DNA from: Thermoanaerobaculia bacterium
GTDB lineage: Bacteria; Acidobacteriota; Thermoanaerobaculia; UBA5066
NCBI GenBank assembly: GCA_022071945.1
Contig: JAJVIN010000001.1
Coordinates: forward strand, 372,001-436,000
DNA length: 64,000 nucleotides
Direction: 5' to 3'
Below the pieces are notes generated by a model. It ran no database searches and was not told where the DNA came from. It saw only the letters and a list, made by a program, of their open reading frames with translations. The position numbers and the translations under genes were made by a program. The first letter of the stretch is position 1. Each line of letters begins with the position of its first letter. Positions 8,322-17,492 of this stretch are shown here, piece after piece.

Positions 8322-9233
8322 TCACCACTTCTTCCGGCCGCGGAGCCAGATCCGCAGGACGATGGCGCTCGCGTTGACGAGGAGAACCGACCCGAGAAGG
8401 ACGACCGCCGTCGCGTAGGGGATCGATTCCTTCACGTTCGGGACCTGGGTCGACACCGTGTAGAGGTGCATCGACAGGGCCATGCACTGATCCCCGAGGC
8501 GGTAGGGGAAGAGGTCCCCCCTGCTCACCGCCTTGAAGAAGACGGCTCCGGTGAACATGACGGGCGCAGTTTCGCCCGCGGCCCGGCTCACCTGCAGGAT
8601 GATGCCGGTGAGGATCCCCGAGATGGAGTTCGGCAGGACGACGGCCCGGATGGTCTGCCAGCGCGTGGCCCCGACGTTGGCACAAGCGTCCCGGAAGGCC
8701 CTCGGAACCGCCGAGAGGGCCTCGCGCGTGCTGGCGATGATGACGGGCAGCGTCATGATCGCGAGCGTGAGGGAAGCGGACAGGATGGAGAAACCGAACC
8801 TGGCTCCATAGACGAACGCGCCGAGGCCGAACAGGGCGTGCACGATGCTGGGCACTCCGGCCAGGTTGATGACCGCCATGTTGATGAGACGATTCAGCCA
8901 GCTCTCCCGGGCGTATTCGTTGAGGTAGATCGCCGCCAGGACACCGATCGGGGCCGAGATCGCAAGCGAGAGGCCGACGAGGTAGAGCGTGCCGACGAAG
9001 GCGGACCAGATCCCGCCTTCCCTCATCCCCTTTCTCGGGATGTCGGCCAAGAACTCCCATCCGAGGCTCGGCCACGCCTTGTAAAGGAGGTACACGATGA
9101 TGGCCACGAGCGGCAGCACCATGGCGAGAGACATCGCGCCGAAGACCCACTTCGCCACCGTTTGCGCCCGTTCGCGGCGGGCCACCTGGTGAGTCCGGGT
9201 GAACCGCTCGGAGGGGGGAGTCACGGATTCCAT
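8322..9233 (-). CDS. pstA: Phosphate ABC transporter permease PstA
   Basis: This 303-residue inner-membrane permease has about six hydrophobic segments, the first at residues 28-50. The binding-protein-dependent permease core includes the EAA-type loop (ALSAVPRAFRDACANVGATRWQ in pieces, about 170-192) that docks on the ATPase. It pairs with PstC to form the phosphate channel. It starts 6 bp after pstC and ends 4 bp before pstB2, consistent with one transcript. Nothing in it looks damaged, and its length is normal for PstA. Confidence 0.93.
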   Translation of the reverse strand: MESVTPPSERFTRTHQVARRERAQTVAKWVFGAMSLAMVLPLVAIIVYLLYKAWPSLGWEFLADIPRKGMREGGIWSAFVGTLYLVGLSLAISAPIGVLAAIYLNEYARESWLNRLINMAVINLAGVPSIVHALFGLGAFVYGARFGFSILSASLTLAIMTLPVIIASTREALSAVPRAFRDACANVGATRWQTIRAVVLPNSISGILTGIILQVSRAAGETAPVMFTGAVFFKAVSRGDLFPYRLGDQCMALSMHLYTVSTQVPNVKESIPYATAVVLLGSVLLVNASAIVLRIWLRGRKKW

Positions 9234-9239
9234 GGAACC

Positions 9240-10178
9240 TCACTTCCTCCGGATTCCGCGCACGGCCAGATCCGCGGCCACGTTGACGACGAGGGTGATG
9301 GCGAACAGGAGGACGCCGGTCAGGAAGAGGACGCGATAGTGGCTCGACCCGGCCGGGGCCTCGCCGAGCTCCGCCGCGACGTTCGCGGTCAGGGTGCGGA
9401 CCGAGTCCAGGAGGCCGTGCGGGATCTGCACGGCGTGCCCGGTTGCCATCAAGACCGCCATCGTCTCCCCCACCGCTCTGCCCACGCCGAGGAGAACCGC
9501 GGCCAGAAGTCCGTTCTTGGCCGCGGGCAGCAGCACGCGGAACACGGTCTCCCAGCGGGTCGCGCCGAGGGCGAGCGCCGCCTCGCGGTACGAGTCGGGC
9601 ACGGCCTTCAGGGCGTCTTCCCCTATCGAGACGATGACGGGAACACTCATCAGCGCCAGGATGAACCCGCCGTTGAGGAGGTTGACTCCGACAGCCGTGC
9701 CGGTGACGGAGACGATCAGCTTGCTCATGACGGTCAGCCCGATGAAGCCCCAGACGACACTCGGGATCGCCGCGAGGAGCTCGATGACGATCTTGAGAGT
9801 CTCCTTGATCTTGGGTGAGCAGAACTCCGAGATGAAGATGGCCGCTCCGAGGCCGAAAGGGACGGCCAGGACGATCGCGACGCCCGTGACGGAAAGAGTG
9901 CCGATCGTCAGGGCGAAGGTCCCGTACCTGACGTTGTTGACGGAGGTCGGGTACCACTCCTTGCTGAAAAGGAACTCCGCGAAATCGAAATCGGGATCCC
10001 ACAGGACGGGGACCGCCTCGCGGAAGATGAAGAAGAAGATGGCCGCGACGAAGAAGACGGCGGAGACTCCGCTCAGCCGGATGACGAACTCGATGATCCG
10101 CTCGATTGCAATCGAGGCCTTCGGCCGCTGGGGCCGAGGCGCCCCCACTGTCCGCCTGCCTTCGGAGACAGCGCTCAT
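9240..10178 (-). CDS. pstC: Phosphate ABC transporter permease PstC
   Basis: This 312-residue permease has a first transmembrane segment at about residues 33-52 (LSGVSAVFFVAAIFFFIF) and several more after a periplasmic region. The EAA loop (ALKAVPDSYREAALALGATR, about 205-224) is well conserved. It forms the translocation pathway with PstA and receives phosphate from PstS. The basic N-terminus before the first helix is usual for PstC. It lies 46 bp after pstS and 6 bp before pstA. Confidence 0.93.
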   Translation of the reverse strand: MSAVSEGRRTVGAPRPQRPKASIAIERIIEFVIRLSGVSAVFFVAAIFFFIFREAVPVLWDPDFDFAEFLFSKEWYPTSVNNVRYGTFALTIGTLSVTGVAIVLAVPFGLGAAIFISEFCSPKIKETLKIVIELLAAIPSVVWGFIGLTVMSKLIVSVTGTAVGVNLLNGGFILALMSVPVIVSIGEDALKAVPDSYREAALALGATRWETVFRVLLPAAKNGLLAAVLLGVGRAVGETMAVLMATGHAVQIPHGLLDSVRTLTANVAAELGEAPAGSSHYRVLFLTGVLLFAITLVVNVAADLAVRGIRRK

Positions 10179-10224
10179 ACCGCGGGTGCTGGGAGCTTTC
10201 GCATTCGTCCCGCCCTCGGGCTCA

Positions 10225-11142
10225 TCACTTGGTTGCCCCAGCCGGGTTCAGCGGCACGTCGCCATTCTCGGCGAGGATCTTCTGTCCCGCCGGGGAGAGG
10301 ATCCAGTCGATGTACTTCTTGACCTCGCCCTGGGGCTCGCCGAGCGTGTACAGCTGGAGCGACCGCGCGAGCGGGTAGACCTTCGAGATGGTGTTGGCGA
10401 CCGTGGCCTCATAGGCCGGCTCGCCCGGCTTGGCCGAAAGCTTGAGGATCTTGACCGCCGGCGTGGCGTAGGCCATGCCGCTGTAGCCGATCGCGGTCTT
10501 CGACGAACCAACCAGCTCGACGACCTCCTTCGAGCCGTTCATGTCGCGGGACCCGAGCTTGAAGTCCCTCTTGCCGAGGACGTGCTCGCGGAAGAACTCG
10601 TAGGTGCCCGAGCTCGACTGGCGGCTGACGCGGATGATGGTGTCATCGCTGGCGCCCGGAATCGTGACCCCGGCATCGGACCACTTCGTCAGCTTCCCGT
10701 CCTCCGCGAAGATCTCGGCGAGCTGCGGAAGCGAGATCTCGGTCATGGGGTTGTCCTTGTGCACGTAGATGGCGAGGCCATCGAAGCCGACGATGAACTC
10801 CTTCGGTTCCTTGCCCGTGTTCTTTTTCGCCCTCTCCGCTTCCTCGGGCTTGATGTTCCGGCTCGCGTTGGCGATGTCGACCGTTCCCTTCTCCAGGGCC
10901 GCGATCCCGACTCCCGAGCCGCCACCCGAGACCTCGACGCCGACGTTCGGAGCAGCGACCTTGTACGCCTCGGCCCAGGCCTGGGCGACATTGACCATGG
11001 TGTCGGATCCGCGGACCTGAATCGTCGTCATGGCAGGGCCGCCGCCGCTCTTGCCACAGCCCGGGGAGAAGAGGGCGAGAAGCGTCCCTCCCAGGAAGGC
11101 GCCGCTCAGGGCCAGGGTGGTCACGATTCGGTTTCGAGTCAT
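10225..11142 (-). CDS. pstS: Phosphate-binding lipoprotein PstS
   Basis: This is the periplasmic phosphate receptor of the Pst importer, 305 residues. I chose the ATG at 11142 because it gives a signal sequence ending in a lipobox-like SPGC and has AAAGGA just upstream; the open frame extends further but only through sequence antisense to the frame of the upstream gene. The PBP-like domain begins with TTIQVRGSDTMVNVAQAW and contains GGGSGVGIAAL and SRQSSSGTYEFF, typical phosphate-contacting loops. It lies 50 bp after the phoU-like gene and leads pstC. No clear PhoB box is visible upstream. Confidence 0.92.
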   Translation of the reverse strand: MTRNRIVTTLALSGAFLGGTLLALFSPGCGKSGGGPAMTTIQVRGSDTMVNVAQAWAEAYKVAAPNVGVEVSGGGSGVGIAALEKGTVDIANASRNIKPEEAERAKKNTGKEPKEFIVGFDGLAIYVHKDNPMTEISLPQLAEIFAEDGKLTKWSDAGVTIPGASDDTIIRVSRQSSSGTYEFFREHVLGKRDFKLGSRDMNGSKEVVELVGSSKTAIGYSGMAYATPAVKILKLSAKPGEPAYEATVANTISKVYPLARSLQLYTLGEPQGEVKKYIDWILSPAGQKILAENGDVPLNPAGATK

Positions 11143-11192
11143 GTCGAGAGTCCTTTCCGTCCTGCCCGCAAGGGTGAGCTCAAGGCGAGGCG

Positions 11193-12293
11193 TCAGCCGT
11201 GGTTGGAATCGCGGATGGCCGAGACGAGATCGCGGATCTGACCCTCGATGAAGTCGTAGGTCCGCTGCATCGCTTCGGAAACCGCCGCCGGACCGCCTGC
11301 TGCCTGGGTCGGGTTCTCTGTACTCCAGTCCAGGAGCACGGTGTGCCGCGGCCGCCTCGGAAACGCGCGTCTGGCCTCGGCGGCTAAGAGCACGATCACG
11401 TCGGAATGGTCGATGTTGGGGATCTGGGCTAGCGACTTGGGAACGGAACGGGCCACGTTGAAGCCCTTCTTCGCCATGAACTCCACCGTGGAGGGGTGCA
11501 GAGGCCTCGGATCCACTCCCGCGCTGGAAAAGGAGAAGTTCGGAATGCGAAGGGCGTTCCCGATTGCCTCGGCCATGAGGCTCCGGCAATCGTTGTGCTC
11601 GTCGATGAAGAGAACGTTGAAGACATTCGACCCCGGGTGCTTGGCGATCTCGCCCGTGCACATGTAGAGGGTCTCCATGCTGATGTTGCGAGCCTGGTCC
11701 GAGACCCGCTCGAGCCGCCGGGCGATCATCACGAGAGGGTTGAGGGCTTCAAAGGGGAGCTGGCCCTCGCGGTAGAGAACTGTCAGTTCCCTCGTGAGCG
11801 TGTCTCGCAACAAATCCACGGCGTCGTCGGCCTCGATCGTTCGGCGGGCCAGCTCGGCATCCTGATTGACGAACGCCTGGATGGCATCGTGGAGCATCGG
11901 GACGGCCAGGCCGACCACCTGCTTGAGCCGGTCGAGAGGGAGCTCGGCATCGACCTCGGTCAGCTTCAGGGCCTGACGCGCAATCGATTCCGCGTAGTCA
12001 CCGACGCGCTCGAGCTCCAGGTTGATCTTGATCGTGGCATAGGCGAAACGGAGCAGGCTCGCCGCGGGCTGATGCTTGACCAGGAACGCCAGGCACATCT
12101 TGTCGAGCTGCTTTTCAGCTTCGTCGATGTACTGGTCCCTGAGGATCACCGCGAAGGCGAGCTGCCGGTTCCTCTCGACGGCGGCCCGGATGCTGGCCAG
12201 GATGGCCCTTTCCGCGAGCCCTCCCATCTCGATGACCTTGTCCCTGATGAGCGCCAGATCCTGACGCAGCGATGCCTCGAGGTAGGTGGACAT
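11193..12293 (-). CDS. phoU: PhoU fused to an inactive low-molecular-weight phosphatase-like domain
   Basis: The N-terminal 215 residues are PhoU, a three-helix-bundle duplication with the metal-binding signatures ELERVGDYAESIA (about 94-106) and RRLERVSDQARNI (about 192-204). PhoU signals phosphate status from the Pst transporter. The C-terminal 140 residues resemble low-molecular-weight tyrosine phosphatases and ArsC-type arsenate reductases, but the P-loop reads FIDEHNDCRSLMAEA where the family has a Cys at the third position. Asp231 replaces the nucleophile, so catalysis should be lost. I chose the ATG at 12293, which has GAGG ten bases upstream; an in-frame ATG at 12311 is possible. It is the first gene of the pst operon, whereas phoU usually comes last. 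Confidence 0.88.
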   Translation of the reverse strand: MSTYLEASLRQDLALIRDKVIEMGGLAERAILASIRAAVERNRQLAFAVILRDQYIDEAEKQLDKMCLAFLVKHQPAASLLRFAYATIKINLELERVGDYAESIARQALKLTEVDAELPLDRLKQVVGLAVPMLHDAIQAFVNQDAELARRTIEADDAVDLLRDTLTRELTVLYREGQLPFEALNPLVMIARRLERVSDQARNISMETLYMCTGEIAKHPGSNVFNVLFIDEHNDCRSLMAEAIGNALRIPNFSFSSAGVDPRPLHPSTVEFMAKKGFNVARSVPKSLAQIPNIDHSDVIVLLAAEARRAFPRRPRHTVLLDWSTENPTQAAGGPAAVSEAMQRTYDFIEGQIRDLVSAIRDSNHG

Positions 12294-12591
12294 TTCAGAA
12301 GGACCTCGCATTCCTGCTCGTGGTTTTCGGGAGGATCGTCACGTCGTCTATCCAGGAGCTCCCCGGGGAAAGAGCCAGAATCGGGAACCGCTCGCCACGA
12401 GCCCGCGGCCCCCCGCCCCTCGACGCCAGCGACCCGTTCCCCGAGGCTACCAGAGATGTGAAATCCCTGTGAAGCGCTGGGCCCGCCCGCGAACGGAGGT
12501 CGAAGCGGTCCAGCCGGGAAACTCCGGATGGTATCGTCTGTCACCCGCTTGCCGGGCCCCGGCCCGGGCGCGAGCGGGCCAGGAGGACCCG

Positions 12592-14334
12592 ATGAACTTC
12601 TCCATCAAGGTCGACCCCGCGACGTGGCAGCGCTACATCTCCTCGAGAGTGAAAGGCGCCGAGCTCCTGTCGGACCCCTTCACCAACAAGGCCTCGGCCT
12701 TCACGAAGCGCGAGCGGGCTCAGCTGGGACTTCTGGGACTCTTGCCGCCCGCCGTCTCCACCATGGAACAGCAATTGACCCGGGTGTACGAGAACTTCCT
12801 CGACCGTCCGACCCCGCTCGGAAAGTACGGTTTTCTCGCCAGCCTTCACGACCGTAACGAGACCCTCTTCTTTCGTCTCGTCCACGAACGCATCGACGAG
12901 ATGTTGCCCATCGTCTACACCCCCGTCGTCGGCGAGGCCTGCCAGCAGTTCTCGCACCTGTACAGGAGGACCCGCGGTCTCTACATCTCCTACGACCAGC
13001 GCGACGCGATCGAGGAGATCCTCCGCAACACCTACACGGCGGACCCCTCGGTCATCGTCGTCACCGACGGAGAGCGGATCCTCGGCCTGGGAGACCAGGG
13101 CGTCGGCGGAATGGGGATCCCGATCGGCAAGCTCTGTCTCTACACGATCTGCGCGGGCGTTTCCCCCTACAGCACCCTCCCCATCATGCTGGATGTCGGC
13201 ACCGACAACGAGGAGCTCCTGAAGGATCCCCTCTACCTGGGCCTCAGACACAAGCGAATCCGCGGTCAGGAGTACCAGGAGTTCGTGGACCGCTTCGTTG
13301 CCGCGGTGAAGAAGACCTACCCGAACGTCGTTCTTCAGTGGGAGGACTTCCTGAAGGAGAACGCGATCACCCAGCTGGAGCGATTCCGCAACGTCTTGCC
13401 CAGCTTCAACGACGACATCCAGGGGACGGCGGCCGTCGCCGTCGCGGGCATCTACGGCGGCATGCGGCTCTCGGGCCAGTCGATCCGCGATCAGCGGCTC
13501 GTCTTCGCCGGGGCGGGAGCCTCGGCCCACGGCATCGCCGACCTGTTCTGCGCGGCCCTGACCAGCGAAGGGCTCTCCCACGAGGAGGCCCGGCGGCGGG
13601 TCTTCACCGTCGACACGAAGGGACTCGTCACCCGCAACCGGCCCGGACTGGAGGGTTTCAAGGCGGCCTTCGCGCGCGATCCCGAGGAAACGGCCGGATG
13701 GGACTGCCGGGACCACTCCCGCATCACACTCGAGGAAACCATCCTCAACGCGAGGGCCTCGATCCTCATCGGAGTCTCGGCCACCCCGGGCACGTTCACC
13801 GAGCCGGTCGTGCGCTCGATGGCCAGGCTGAACGAACGGCCCCTGATCTTCCCGCTCTCGAACCCGACCTCGAAGAGCGAGTGCTCGGCCAAGGACGCCA
13901 TCGAGTGGTCCGAGGGCCGTGCCATCGTCGCCTCGGGCAGCCCCTTCTCGCCCGTCACGTACGCCGGGAAGACCTACCGGATCGGCCAGTGCAACAACGC
14001 CTTCATCTTCCCCGGCGTCGGCCTCGGCGCCTGCGTCGCTCATCCCCGCTACATCAGTGACGGGATGTTCCTCGCCGCCGCGAAGACCCTGGCTGCGAGC
14101 GTGACGGCCGATGACCTCGCCGAGTCGGCCGTCTTCCCGAAGCTGACCCGCATCCGCGACTGCTCCCACGCCATTGCCTGTGCCGTCGTTCGAAGCGCCG
14201 TCGCGGACGGATACGCCGACGAGGAGATCCTCATGAACCTCGAGGAGACCGTCCGCCGGTCGATGTGGTTCCCCGAGTACCTCCCCATTCGCTACGAGCC
14301 CTGGGAGGGACCGAGCCTGCCGGCTCCGCGCTGA
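12592..14334 (+). CDS. NAD-type malic enzyme
   Basis: This 580-residue enzyme oxidatively decarboxylates malate to pyruvate in the cytoplasm and closely resembles SfcA/MaeA-type large malic enzymes. Visible motifs are IVYTPVVGEACQQFS (catalytic Tyr region), GLGDQGVGGMGIPIGKL, FNDDIQGTAAV (metal-binding) and the nucleotide-binding FAGAGASAHGIADL. The C-terminal FPLSNPTSKSEC and QCNNAFIFPGVGLG motifs are intact. The ATG at 12592 has AGGAGG six bases upstream; the frame stays open upstream to 12286, but that part has no similarity to the family. It is divergent from the phoU-pst operon across 298 bp, in which I see no clear Pho box or other structure. Confidence 0.95.
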   Translation: MNFSIKVDPATWQRYISSRVKGAELLSDPFTNKASAFTKRERAQLGLLGLLPPAVSTMEQQLTRVYENFLDRPTPLGKYGFLASLHDRNETLFFRLVHERIDEMLPIVYTPVVGEACQQFSHLYRRTRGLYISYDQRDAIEEILRNTYTADPSVIVVTDGERILGLGDQGVGGMGIPIGKLCLYTICAGVSPYSTLPIMLDVGTDNEELLKDPLYLGLRHKRIRGQEYQEFVDRFVAAVKKTYPNVVLQWEDFLKENAITQLERFRNVLPSFNDDIQGTAAVAVAGIYGGMRLSGQSIRDQRLVFAGAGASAHGIADLFCAALTSEGLSHEEARRRVFTVDTKGLVTRNRPGLEGFKAAFARDPEETAGWDCRDHSRITLEETILNARASILIGVSATPGTFTEPVVRSMARLNERPLIFPLSNPTSKSECSAKDAIEWSEGRAIVASGSPFSPVTYAGKTYRIGQCNNAFIFPGVGLGACVAHPRYISDGMFLAAAKTLAASVTADDLAESAVFPKLTRIRDCSHAIACAVVRSAVADGYADEEILMNLEETVRRSMWFPEYLPIRYEPWEGPSLPAPR

Positions 14335-14412
14335 TCACGAGGGGGACCCGGCTCCAGGGCGAACGCGCCGAGCTCGGACGGCAACGGATCGAAGTCTGTT
14401 TCGAACGCCTCT

Positions 14413-15255
14413 TCACTCCGTGCCGAAATCGTCCTCGTGCTCGACCATGAAGACGTTCGAGAAGAGGTTTGCGCGGACCTGCAGCCCGCGCTGCGTCTGG
14501 GAGAGGAAGACGAGCGAATCCCCGATGTACGGGTAAACACAGTTCCAGTAGAAGCGGGCGTAGTTGTGCCTCAAGTCGCCCGGATGCTTGTAGCCGAGCG
14601 CCTTGTTGACTCCCGTCTCCTCGAACTCGTAGAAGAGAGCCGGAATCTTGACGAGGTACCGAGGATCCGAGAGCTGGCCGATCAGATCGGCCGCCCGGAC
14701 CAGGCTGGGATACCCCGCCACCTCGCGAGGATCCTCGTCAGCGGGGACGGGGAACCTCGTGCACTGGATGTATCTCTTGACGGCCTCGACTTCGATCTGC
14801 GCGTTGCGCCCGAAGCGCTCCTCGATGAAGAGCTGCCCCCGGTCGACGTGATAGGGCGTGAGCGACGCATCGGTTGCGCCGGGCTTGAGCGTGACGGTTT
14901 CATCGGCCTTCCCGGTCGCGCAGACGAGTCCGCGGTCCCGCCGGCAGACTCCCCTGACGTAACCGATGTCGTGGCAGAGGAGCGCGACCATGACCTGCAG
15001 CCAGTCTCTCGGGGCCACGCCCCCCTGCTTGATGTGCTGGCCCCTCAAGAGCTCCTGGCCGACGAGGGTGACCAGAATCGTGTGTTCCACGTTGTGATAG
15101 AGGGCGTCACTTCTCGAGATGATCTCGAGAGCGCTCGAGGCAACCCAGGCGATGATGTTGGGGTACTCGGGTTGGAGCTCGCCCCAGGTCCGGCGGTACC
15201 CGTCCCGCAGCTCCACGACAAAGGCTTCGCTCATCGACTCGATCGTGTTCAGCAT
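14413..15255 (-). CDS. HD-domain metal-dependent phosphohydrolase
   Basis: This 280-residue cytoplasmic protein has an HD metal site: YHNVEHT (His54 and His58) followed by LLCHDIGYVRG (His95, Asp96), the spacing used by cyclic-nucleotide or nucleotide phosphohydrolases. The rest is helical and shows no receiver or membrane domain. The substrate cannot be told from sequence. It is convergent with malic enzyme and lies downstream of htpG on the same strand, but a strong hairpin separates it from htpG, so it may be transcribed on its own. Confidence 0.82.
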   Translation of the reverse strand: MLNTIESMSEAFVVELRDGYRRTWGELQPEYPNIIAWVASSALEIISRSDALYHNVEHTILVTLVGQELLRGQHIKQGGVAPRDWLQVMVALLCHDIGYVRGVCRRDRGLVCATGKADETVTLKPGATDASLTPYHVDRGQLFIEERFGRNAQIEVEAVKRYIQCTRFPVPADEDPREVAGYPSLVRAADLIGQLSDPRYLVKIPALFYEFEETGVNKALGYKHPGDLRHNYARFYWNCVYPYIGDSLVFLSQTQRGLQVRANLFSNVFMVEHEDDFGTE

Positions 15256-15315
15256 GGGGCGCTCCTTGATCTGACGCTAATCCGGGACGAACGCCCCGGT
15301 CAAGCAAGGCCGGGT

Positions 15316-15349
15316 GCGCCGGGTCCTGTTCGCGGACAGGACCCGGCGC
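15316..15349 (-). terminator. Strong 14-bp hairpin after htpG
   Basis: GCGCCGGGTCCTGT (15316-15329) and ACAGGACCCGGCGC (15336-15349) are perfect complements around a 6-base loop, 40 bases downstream of the htpG stop. There is no clear T-tract on the minus strand, so it could be a terminator that works without one, or an attenuator for the HD gene. Confidence 0.5.
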
Positions 15350-15388
15350 GGGATCAGCGTCTCGGGCGGGGCCTTCAGGGGGCGCGGC

Positions 15389-17296
15389 TCAGCGACCGAG
15401 GTCGCGCACGAGAAGGTCGTTGATCCTCCCGGCCATCGCGGCCGGGTCCTTGACCCTCGACCCTTCTGCGATCAGCGCTTGCTCGTAGAGCAGCTGGCTG
15501 CATTCCTTCAAACGGGGATCGTCCGGGGTCTTTTCGTGAACCGCCCTGAGAGCCTCGACAGCCGGATGGTGGGCGTTCAGCTCCAGGATTCGCCCGGTCT
15601 CCGGGACCTCGGCCGCGTGCCCCGCCCTTCTGAGGATCCGTTCCATGTTGGCCCCGATGGCCCCCTCGCCCGCGACGAGGCACGAGGCGCTCTGACGCAG
15701 TCGCTGGGAGAGGCGGACCTCCTTCACTCCCTCGATCCAGCTCGCGAAAGCCAGCAGGAGGGGACGGAATCTCGCCTCGTCCGCGGTCTCCTCCTGCTTC
15801 GCGATGGCCTCTGGCAGCTCGTCCTGGTCGGCGGCCTTCAGGAGCTTCCCCTTGTACTCACGAAGCTGTGGAAGGACGAACTCGTCGATCGGATCTGTCA
15901 GGAGCAGAACATCCCAGCCCTTCGCCTTGAAGGCCTCCAGGACCGGCGCGTTCTCAATGGCCGGACGGCTCTCACCGGAGAGAGTCCAGATGTCCGACTG
16001 CTCCCCGGGCATCGCCGCAACGTATTCGGCGAGCGTCGTCGTCTTGCCCGCCTCGGTCTTGACCGATTCGAAGAGAAGGAGGTCCGCGATGGCTTCCCTA
16101 TGCTCCGCGTCCCGCGCGATTCCCTCCTTCAGGACGGGCCCGAGCTCGCGGAAGAACGTGGCGAAGGTCTCGGCGGATTCGCGTCTGAGGTCCTCGAGCG
16201 CCCGCAAGACGTTCTTGACGACGTTCTTCCGGATGCGGTCCAGGATTGGGTTTTTCTGAACGGTCTCTCGCGAGACGTTCAGGGGAAGGTCCGGGCAGTC
16301 GACCACGCCCTTGACGAATCGGAGCCAGGGAGGCAGCAGGGCCTCGCAGTGTTCCATCACGAGCACCCTGCGGATGTAGAGCCTCGGACCAACCTTCGTC
16401 TCGCCAAACCGCATCTCCAGGGGCATCCGGGACGGGATGAAGAGGAGGACCTTGAATTCCGTCGTCCCCTCCCCGGCGTAATGGATGACCTTCGCGGGCT
16501 TCTCGAAGTCTCCCGAGACCTGACGGTAGAAGGACGCGGCATCCTCCTCGGAAACCTCTGATTTCGATTTGAGCCACAGGGCTTTCTGGGAGTTGAGCGT
16601 CTCTTCCACCCGGGTGGTCGAGCCTTCCGCGCCTGCTTCTCCTGCCGGCCTCTCGACCTCCATGACGATCGGGTGCTCCACGAAGTCGGAGTACTGCTTG
16701 ACGAGCTGTTTCAGGCGCCAGGTATCGAGAAACTCACGGGCGTCCTCCTTGAGATGGAGGGTGACCGCGGTTCCCCGCGCTTCCCTCTCGGAGGGGCCCA
16801 CCGTGAAGGTCCCGAGCCCATCCGACTCCCACTGGACGGCCTCGTGGCCGGCCTCCGCGGACTTCGAAACGACGGTCACGCGATCGGCCACCATGAAGGC
16901 CGAGTAGAACCCGACCCCGAACTGGCCGATGAGCTCCGGACGTGTCTTGGCATCCACCTCTGCGAGGCTCTTGAGGAACGACTTGGTGCCCGACTTGGCG
17001 ATCGTCCCGAGGTTCTCGACCGCTTCCGCCGCCGACATCCCGATCCCGTTGTCGAGGATCGTCAAGGTGCCCGCCCCACGGTCGGGGACGAGGCGGATCT
17101 TCCAGTCCGGATCGCTGCTCACGAGCGAGCTGTCGGAAAGGGACCGGAACCGCAGTCGGTCGATCGCGTCGCTGGCGTTGGAGATCAGCTCGCGAAGAAA
17201 GACCTCCCGGTGGGTGTAGAGCGAGTGAGTGATGATCTCGAGAACCTGGCGAAGCTCGCTTTTGAACTCGAGGGTTTCAGGGTGCTTTTCTGTCAT
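15389..17296 (-). CDS. htpG: Molecular chaperone HtpG (Hsp90)
   Basis: This 635-residue cytosolic Hsp90 is an ATP-driven chaperone dimer. The N-terminal GHKL ATPase domain is obvious: ELISNASDAIDRLRF, TILDNGIGM and GQFGVGFYSAFMVAD. The middle domain contains the catalytic Arg region LPLNVSRETVQ, followed by a C-terminal dimerisation domain. The start at 17296 has GGAGG eight bases upstream; an in-frame start at 17413 adds 39 residues with no family similarity. Length is normal for bacterial HtpG. Confidence 0.95.
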   Translation of the reverse strand: MTEKHPETLEFKSELRQVLEIITHSLYTHREVFLRELISNASDAIDRLRFRSLSDSSLVSSDPDWKIRLVPDRGAGTLTILDNGIGMSAAEAVENLGTIAKSGTKSFLKSLAEVDAKTRPELIGQFGVGFYSAFMVADRVTVVSKSAEAGHEAVQWESDGLGTFTVGPSEREARGTAVTLHLKEDAREFLDTWRLKQLVKQYSDFVEHPIVMEVERPAGEAGAEGSTTRVEETLNSQKALWLKSKSEVSEEDAASFYRQVSGDFEKPAKVIHYAGEGTTEFKVLLFIPSRMPLEMRFGETKVGPRLYIRRVLVMEHCEALLPPWLRFVKGVVDCPDLPLNVSRETVQKNPILDRIRKNVVKNVLRALEDLRRESAETFATFFRELGPVLKEGIARDAEHREAIADLLLFESVKTEAGKTTTLAEYVAAMPGEQSDIWTLSGESRPAIENAPVLEAFKAKGWDVLLLTDPIDEFVLPQLREYKGKLLKAADQDELPEAIAKQEETADEARFRPLLLAFASWIEGVKEVRLSQRLRQSASCLVAGEGAIGANMERILRRAGHAAEVPETGRILELNAHHPAVEALRAVHEKTPDDPRLKECSQLLYEQALIAEGSRVKDPAAMAGRINDLLVRDLGR

Positions 17297-17492
17297 CTCG
17301 AAATCCTCCGAGAACATGGACTTTCCCGATGATAGGAGGAGCCCCAGGGGATGGTCGAGGACCCGTGTCCCCCCTGAAGTCCACCCGCGCGTCCTCTCCA
17401 GGATCCGCACCACGTCCGCGCCGGCCCCTTCGCCGGCAGCCGCCGCGCCGAAAGGTGAACGCTGTCTCCGACTGTGCGAGAATCCGCGCCCT

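Noticed and set aside
11143-11661. Upstream in-frame extension of pstS to 11661
   Set aside because: It overlaps the phoU-like gene in another frame, and the lipoprotein signal with ribosome-binding site at 11142 fixes the start.
12294-12591. Pho box for PhoB control upstream of phoU-pst
   Set aside because: No pair of CTGTCAT-like direct repeats at 11-bp spacing is visible on either strand of the gap.
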